Assembly (NCBI GenBank): GCA_964019135.1
Contig: OZ025250.1
Location: 49,011,174-49,075,173 of the forward strand
Reading direction: 5' to 3'
DNA: 64,000 nucleotides
Source of the DNA: Arenicola marina
Taxonomy: Eukaryota; Annelida; Polychaeta; Arenicolidae
Shown here: positions 58,030-64,000 of the stretch, one piece after another
Position numbering within the stretch: position 1 is the stretch's first letter
Layout: the number at the start of each line of letters is the position of its first letter
Made by a program: the position numbers and the translations under genes
The notes under the pieces: model-generated
The model's database searches: none
The model's input: only the letters and a program-made list of their open reading frames with translations
What the model was told of the DNA's origin: nothing

Positions 58030-58390
58030 GACTGCGAGGTGGTACGGGGAGGGTGTGTGTGGGCCGGGGGCAGGCGTTGGTGCGGGGTGGTTGTGTGTGG
58101 GCCGAGGGCAGGCGTTGGTGCGGCGAGGGTTTGTGTGGGCCGGGGGCTAGCGTTGGTAGGGTGAGGGTGTGTGTGGGCCGGGGGCAGCCGTTGGTGCGGG
58201 GAGCGTTTGTGTGGGCCGGGGGCAGGCGTTGGTACGGGGAGGGTTTGTGTGGACCGGGGGCTAGCGTTGGTAGGGTGAGGGTGGGTGTGGGCCGATGGCA
58301 GGCGTTGGTACGGGGAGGTTGTGTGTGGGCCAGGGGCTAGCGTTGGTAGGGTGAGGGTGTGTGTGGGCCGGGGGCAGCCGTTGATAAGAC
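58030..58390. repeat. about 39-bp G-rich minisatellite, 8-9 copies
   Basis: Unit GTGTGTGGGCCGGGGGCAGG followed by CGTTGGTGCGGGGAGG, with CTAGCGTTGGTAGGG variants. Alternating variants suggest a two-unit period. Confidence 0.85.
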
Positions 58391-58730
58391 TTCGCTAAAT
58401 GTTTGCCATCAAAGTGGCACCAAGAGTTATGTTTTAACTTTACCAAACGTAATATTGATTTGCGTGAGGAGAGAGTGGTGGCGTTTAAGAGGCCTTAACT
58501 TCAAGTGATGCAGTGTGATACACTGTAAACCAAATTAAGATAGGATTGACAAAATCAAAAGATAAACCTCACACAATAACAGCTGAGACTGAGTCCGATT
58601 TCCACTTGCTGTCGTGCATTCCCCAAATAAACCACTCGACGCTATCGCGTTTCGTGCTTTATTTTGGCGAATGCATTCCAGCTCGTTCTTTAACTAGTGC
58701 ATAAAATACTGCTTGGCACGACCCCCAAGC
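58391..58730. other. unassigned DNA
   Basis: No gene or repeat was recognised. Confidence 0.4.
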
Positions 58731-59445
58731 CTGACGCCTCACACGACTGAACCTGACGTCTCACACGCCCAAACCTGACGCCTCACACGCCCATGCCTGA
58801 CGCCTCACACCCCAAGCCTGACGCCTCACACCCCAAGCCTGACACCTCACTCGCCCAAGCCTGACACCTCACACGTCCAAGTCTGACGCCTCACACGCCC
58901 AAGCCTGACACCTCACACGTCCAAGTCTGACGCCTCACGCGCCCAAGCCTGACGCCTTACACGGCCAAGCCTCACACCTCACACGCCCATGGCTGACGCC
59001 TCATACGCCCAAGTCTGACGCCTCACACGCCCAAGCTTCACACCTCACACGCCCAAGCCTGACGCCTCACACACCCAAGCCTGACGTCTCACACGCCCAA
59101 GCCTCACACCTCACACGCCTAAGCCTGACGCCTCACACACCCAAGCCTGACGTCTCACATGCCCAAGCCTCACACCTCACACGCCCATGCCTGACGCCTC
59201 ACTCGCCCAAGCCTGACGCCTCATACGCCCAAGCCTGACGCCTCACACGCCCAAGCCTAACGCCTCACACGCCCAAGCCTGACGCCTTACACGGCCAAGC
59301 CTGACGCCTCACTCGCCCAAGCCTGACGCCTCACACACCAGGCCTGACGCCTCACACACCAAGCCTGACGCCTCACACGCCCATGCCTGACGCCTCACAC
59401 GCCCAAGCCTCACACCTCACACGCCCAAGACTGACGATTCACAAG
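58731..59445. repeat. 22-bp minisatellite, about 32 copies
   Basis: Unit CACACGCCCAAGCCTGACGC plus CT. Common variants are CCTCACACCTCACACG and CCAAGTCTGACG. Not related to the other 22-bp array at 33868. Confidence 0.9.
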
Positions 59446-59589
59446 TCACAGGGGGTTCGCAAATGACGCATACATAGCGACCACGATCTCTCAGCCCGGC
59501 CGAGCCACAAGAGAACAAATGGAATAAGGGCGAAAAATTGTATTTACAAAACGACCAATTTCTGCTCCTCTCCGTTTCCTACTGGCTGC

Positions 59590-60475
59590 ATGTGTCCTGT
59601 TGACCGTCCGTGCCATGTTGGCTGTCCGTGTCCTGTTGGCTGTCTGTGTCCTGTTGGCTGTCCGTGTCCTGTTTGCTGACAGTTTCCTGTTGGCTGTCCG
59701 TGTCCTGTTGGCTGTCCGTGTCCAGTTGGCTGACAGTGTCCTGTTGGATGTCCGTGCCCTGTTGGCCGTCAGTATCCTGCTGGCTGTTTGTGTCCTGTTG
59801 GCCGTCCGTGTCATGTTGACTGTCCGTGTCCCCGTTGGCTGTCCGTGTCCTGGTGGCTGTCCGTGTCCTGTTGGCTGTCTGTGTCGTGTTGGCTATCTGT
59901 GTCCTGTTGGCTGTTTGTGTCCTGTTGGCTGTTTGTGTTCTGTTGGCCGTCCGTGTCATGTTGACTGTCCGTGTCCCCGTTGGCCGTCCGTGTCCTGTTG
60001 GCTGACCGTGTCCTGTTGGCTGTCTGTGTCGTGTTGGCTATCTGTGTCCTGTTGGCTGTTTGTGTCCTGTTGGCTGTTTGTGTCTTGTTGGCTATCCGTG
60101 TCCTTTTGGCTGTCCGTGTCCTGTTGGCTGTCTGTGTCATGTTGGCCGACCACGCTTTGATGGCTGTCTTTGTCATGTTGGCTGTTTGTGTCCTGTCGGC
60201 TGACCATGTCCTGTTTGCTGACAGTACCCTGTTGGCTGTCCGTGTCCTGTTGGCTTTCTGTTTCCCATTGACTGTGCGTGTCTTGTTGGCTGTCCGTGTT
60301 CTGTTGGCTGTCCGTGTCCTGTTGGCCGACCATGCTCTGTTGGTCGTGTCCTGTTGGCTGTCTTTGCCCTGTTGGCTGTCTGTATCCTGTTGGCCGACCA
60401 TGCTCTGTTGGCTGACCGTGTCGTGTTGGCTGTCGGTGTTCTGTTAGCTGTCCGTGTTCTGTTGGTTGTGTGATT
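59590..60475. repeat. 18-bp minisatellite, about 48 copies
   Basis: Unit TGTTGGCTGTCCGTGTCC. The length gives false open frames on both strands (LLAVRV repeats on plus). A block around 59800-59960 is partly repeated at about 59950-60080 (GTCCCCGTTGGC mark). Confidence 0.9.
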
Positions 60476-62069
60476 CGCGTTAGCTGTCCGTGTTCTGTTG
60501 GTTGTCCAATTATGGTTGCCTGACTGTGTTCTGGTTCATGACTCGGTCGAGTTATACATCATATTAAAAGCATAGTGTTTTCCCTCGACTCATTCAAGTC
60601 GCTGGTCTATTTAATCTCACACCTCATACACCTGTTACCTCCGAACTCCCACCTGTCAAGCCTTAACCCCCCACCTTTTACCCCTATGTCATGTAGTGTG
60701 CCTAGGGTGTATGTGGCAATATCGCACTGCTGTCAGCAAAACTGTAATGCTGAAGGTGTATGTTCTCGGCGTAATGTCAGGAAGGGAAGACTTACGCTGC
60801 GCTATCACTAAGCATTCTCGGTTGCCTAAGTTAAACCCAGATTAAGTAGCCCAGCAATAAGGTAATAGGAAAGTAGTTACAGTTCAAAAGATTTATTGAG
60901 GGTTAACTAAACCAATTGTTACAACCACATACAAATGTATAATAAATCTGTCAATATCACTAGAATATATACATGCCATCAGCCTTATGGTAAATATACC
61001 GATAACAATATCACAAAGAACCGCCCATATATAATATCACTGTGTCAAATAACACATGCTGCATAACTTCTCTCACTGACTCCACATATCCTCTAAACTG
61101 ACCAATGGGCGATAATGAAAGGAACTATATCCTCTGCGCTTACAAATAGGGCCAACATACACCTCATTAGCCTATAAACTACTGGGAAACTTGCTTAACA
61201 ACTTGCATAACTGCCAACTGGCTATCAATAAAAAAATAAATTTGGGATTTCTTTAGCAACGAAAGCTGCATACATAGATGAATATAGGCAATGCAATTAC
61301 AGGTCGACGCCTGCAACATGAAAAATTACTGATTAGACAAAAATGCCGAACTTCTTTTTTTTCCTATCCTGGAGGCTGTTTACGACCCAATCTCACTCCT
61401 GCACCCCCAACCGAGTAACCGCCTTACTTCTTCTTCCTGGACCGCTAGTTCCCCTAGTTCAAAATTCGCTATCCCCCCCCCCCCCAACATTTTTACCAGG
61501 AAACTCCAACCTTTCAATCCTCAAATTCTCAACATTTTACCGTATCTATCACTACGGTACCTGTTACCCCCGAACTCCCACCTCAAACCCCTCTCCCATC
61601 CCCATATTTTACCCCTATTTAACGCGTCATCTACATCTTTCAACTTTATGTCACACCACCCACACCTTTTAACCCTAATTTGATCTCTGACACTCGAACA
61701 AAACGCTATTCACAATTGATACACAGAGAGACCGACATTGCAGATGATATTTCCAGCTCATGGGCTCCAAAGGAATATTGGATATCCTTCATGGCGCGTT
61801 ACAACATCAAGAGACAACCATTCAACGATTCGTGACGTAAATGCAGGTTTCGGTTTGAAGCACTGATGCGCTGTGCCCAGGGGCCGTAAACCACACTTAG
61901 GCTACCGTAACGGTGGAGTTGAAGAATGTAGCACCCTGCATTGTTCACATATCAGGAGATTATAGGCTCGCCATTGGCCACTTGCCTATTCAATACTTAA
62001 ACGTACATACCATTTACTTAGGACCAATTTGGCTGAACGAACTAAGATTTTTACATTGTGTGATGCTTC
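60476..62069. other. unassigned DNA with a short dispersed repeat and C-run
   Basis: 60630-60688 and 61560-61618 share CCTGTTACC.CCGAACTCCC and a following pyrimidine-rich stretch ending TTTTACCCCTAT. A C homopolymer of about 13 lies at 61473-61485. No gene was recognised. Confidence 0.45.
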
Positions 62070-62640
62070 ACTGAGCAGGGCTGCCACATCCACTACACTA
62101 CATAGATACAGCACCAGCCAAAGATACTTCCATCCATCAATTAATTATTAGACTCAAGAGTCCTCCTTGCGGCAACCTCCCGGGGACAAGCATTCAAGAT
62201 GATCTCGCATGTACCAATAGGATATATACCTAGTTCCAGGGAAGATAGAAACGCTCGCAGATATTGAACAGAAAACAGCATTCGGTTACAATTAAACACT
62301 GTTTATTGTATCGCATGTTGTTTGGGAATGCTGAACACATTAACAAGCACGACGGACACACATTGTATTATATCATTAATGTATTCATAGCATCATAAAG
62401 TCCAGTATCACTGTGCGCGTATTTCATAGAGTGTGTATATATATATATATAGTACCACCAAGTAACGTGACGCGATATGCTACATCAGCATAACCTCGAC
62501 ATCAGAAACTGACTTTCAACACTTAGCATAAACAGAGCGTGAACTTCAATCGTCATAACAATAGCAAGAGTTCTCTGTGCGACAGACAATGTTTTACGAT
62601 CGCCATCATTAGGAGCTAACACGCTATGCAGTAGACAAAT
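62070..62640 (-). repeat. dispersed 3'-end sequence, copy 3
   Basis: It matches 35192-35850 block for block. Minus strand: AATAAA-type signal near 62304 (plus GTTTATTG), preceded by a degraded exon end reading VLAPNDGDRKT and VMTIEVHALFMLSVES. No splice acceptor is identifiable here, so this is probably a decayed gene end. Confidence 0.6.
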
Positions 62641-62994
62641 TCATGCTTTGCCATGAGATTTTTCTTGGTCTGTATGTATACATGGATTATATACTAATAA
62701 TAGTATCATCCTTCCCTTATACGCATCCGACTCACCCATTTGAATGGTATTTATTATGCAGAGCACCTGGACACTTTACATCTATATTACATAAGCGTCC
62801 CTAAGAAAGGTAACATACGTGTAAAATAGTCAGAAAGGGAACTGTTATACCATTCCCACATTGTCCGGGGAAAAGCGCCATAGCCAAGATTCACACACTA
62901 ACTCGATCATAACACCTCAATCGTAACGCCTTCGGTTTTCCCGATATATCGGTGCCGGTCGGTCATGTGACCGCCGATGCCCTTATCGGGAAGA
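62641..62994. other. unassigned DNA
   Basis: Nothing recognised. Confidence 0.4.
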
Positions 62995-63848
62995 CCGTGT
63001 CACTGGCTTAGTAACCGGGTCACCAGGCTAGTAACCGTGTCACTAAGCTAGTAATCCTGTCACTAGGCTAGTAGCCGTGTCTCTAGGCTGGTAACCGTGT
63101 CACTAGGCTAGTAATCCTGTCACTAGTCAGGTAACCGTGTCTCTGCACTGGTAACCGTGTCAGTAGTCTAGTAATCGTGTCACTAGTCTAGTAAGCATGC
63201 CAATGAGCTAGAAACCGTGTCACTAGTCACATCACCATGTCATGAGGTTAATAACCATGTCACTAGACTAGTAACCGTATCACTAGTCTTTCAACCGTGT
63301 CATTAGACTAGTATCCGTGCCACTAAGCAAGTAACCGTGTTATTAGGCAAATAACCATGTCACTAGCCTGGTAAGCGTGTCACTAGGACTGTAACCGTGT
63401 GATTAGGCTGGTAACCATTTCACTAGTCTAGTAATCGTGTTACTAGGCTAGTAACCATGTCACTAGTCTGGCAATTGTGCGATTGGACTAATAACCATGT
63501 CAATGGTAAACAGTAAACATGTCACTACTCTGAGAACCATGTCACTACTTTTGTAAACGTGTCACGAGGCTATTGACCATGTCAATGGGCTAGTAACCAC
63601 GTCCCTAGGCTAGTAACCGTGTCACTAGACTAGCAGCCGTGTCACAAGGCTAGTAACCGTGCCACTAGGCTAGTAACCGTGTCACTAGACTAGTAATCGT
63701 GTCGTTAAGCTAGTAACCGTGTCACTAGTCTGGTAATCGTGTCATTAGGCTAGTAACCGTGTCAGTAGGCTAGTAACTGTGTCACTAGACTCTAGTAATC
63801 GTGCGACTGGCCTGGTAACCGTGTCTCTACACTGGTAATCGTGTCACT
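62995..63848. repeat. 20-bp minisatellite, about 42 copies, diverged
   Basis: Unit ACCGTGTCACTAGGCTAGTA with much point variation (GTCTAG, GTAATC, ACCATG), so older or less homogenised than the other arrays. Confidence 0.9.
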
Positions 63849-64000
63849 GGTCACTGTAGTTACAGTGTTCTCGGTGTAGTGACAGTGCTAACACTGTAGT
63901 GATAGTGTTCCCACTGTAGTGACAGTATTCACACTGTAGTGACTGCGTTTCCTCTGTAGTGAATGTCTTCCAACTGCAGTGACAGTGTTCCCACTGCAGT
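63849..64000. repeat. second 20-bp minisatellite, runs off window
   Basis: Unit CACTGTAGTGACAGTGTTCC, about 7 copies to the window edge. It starts exactly where the preceding array ends, has the same period but a different sequence. The overlap GTCACTGGTCACTGTAGT could be the transition unit. Confidence 0.85.

Noticed and set aside
11281..64000. CRISPR arrays
   Set aside because: Repeats are head-to-tail without unique spacers, and the context is eukaryotic.

Overview
The window looks like eukaryotic, probably invertebrate animal, nuclear DNA. It has GT-AG introns whose reading phases agree, tRNA-derived SINEs with target-site duplications, non-LTR and DNA-transposon remnants, and a 200-base run of N (assembly gap). 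I cannot name the species. About half of the window is tandem repeats from some twenty unrelated families. Most very long open frames are artefacts of repeat units without stop codons and are not reported as genes.

Layout. 1-11280 is AT-rich DNA with decayed transposable elements: a SINE tail, a pogo/Tigger-like CENP-B transposase remnant, a non-LTR retrotransposon C-terminal remnant, a broken three-exon KDZ-like transposase-domain gene, SINEs, and a frameshifted Myb/SANT (NAIF1/Harbinger-type) gene. 11281-16014 is a 60-bp array next to an exon resembling an Ulp1 protease core. 17404-19824 (minus) is an open exon of 22-residue acidic/arginine repeats. 20590-25406 (minus) is a dead Tx1/L1-like LINE whose endonuclease domain has been expanded by about 60 in-frame copies of a 57-bp unit carrying the GDMN active-site motif. 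26972-30803 holds an 1109-bp tandem duplication and a 25-bp array.

32445-36009 has a minus-strand beta-propeller (NHL-like) gene 3' end, and a second terminal exon whose 3' region is related to that gene's 3' region; a third copy lies at 62070-62640. 36984-37183 is the gap. 37184-45330 is purine-rich, ~50-bp and 17-bp arrays. 45333-50112 (minus) is the best gene here: a Ser/Thr protein kinase with five phase-compatible exons, whose introns contain a 25-bp array, a complete SINE, and (5') a 29-bp array. Two candidate upstream exons (52608-52681, 57542-57600) flank a 30-bp array. 58030-64000 is further arrays and unassigned DNA.

No operon-like logic applies. The common theme is minisatellite birth and growth inside introns, in a LINE coding domain and possibly in a host coding exon.
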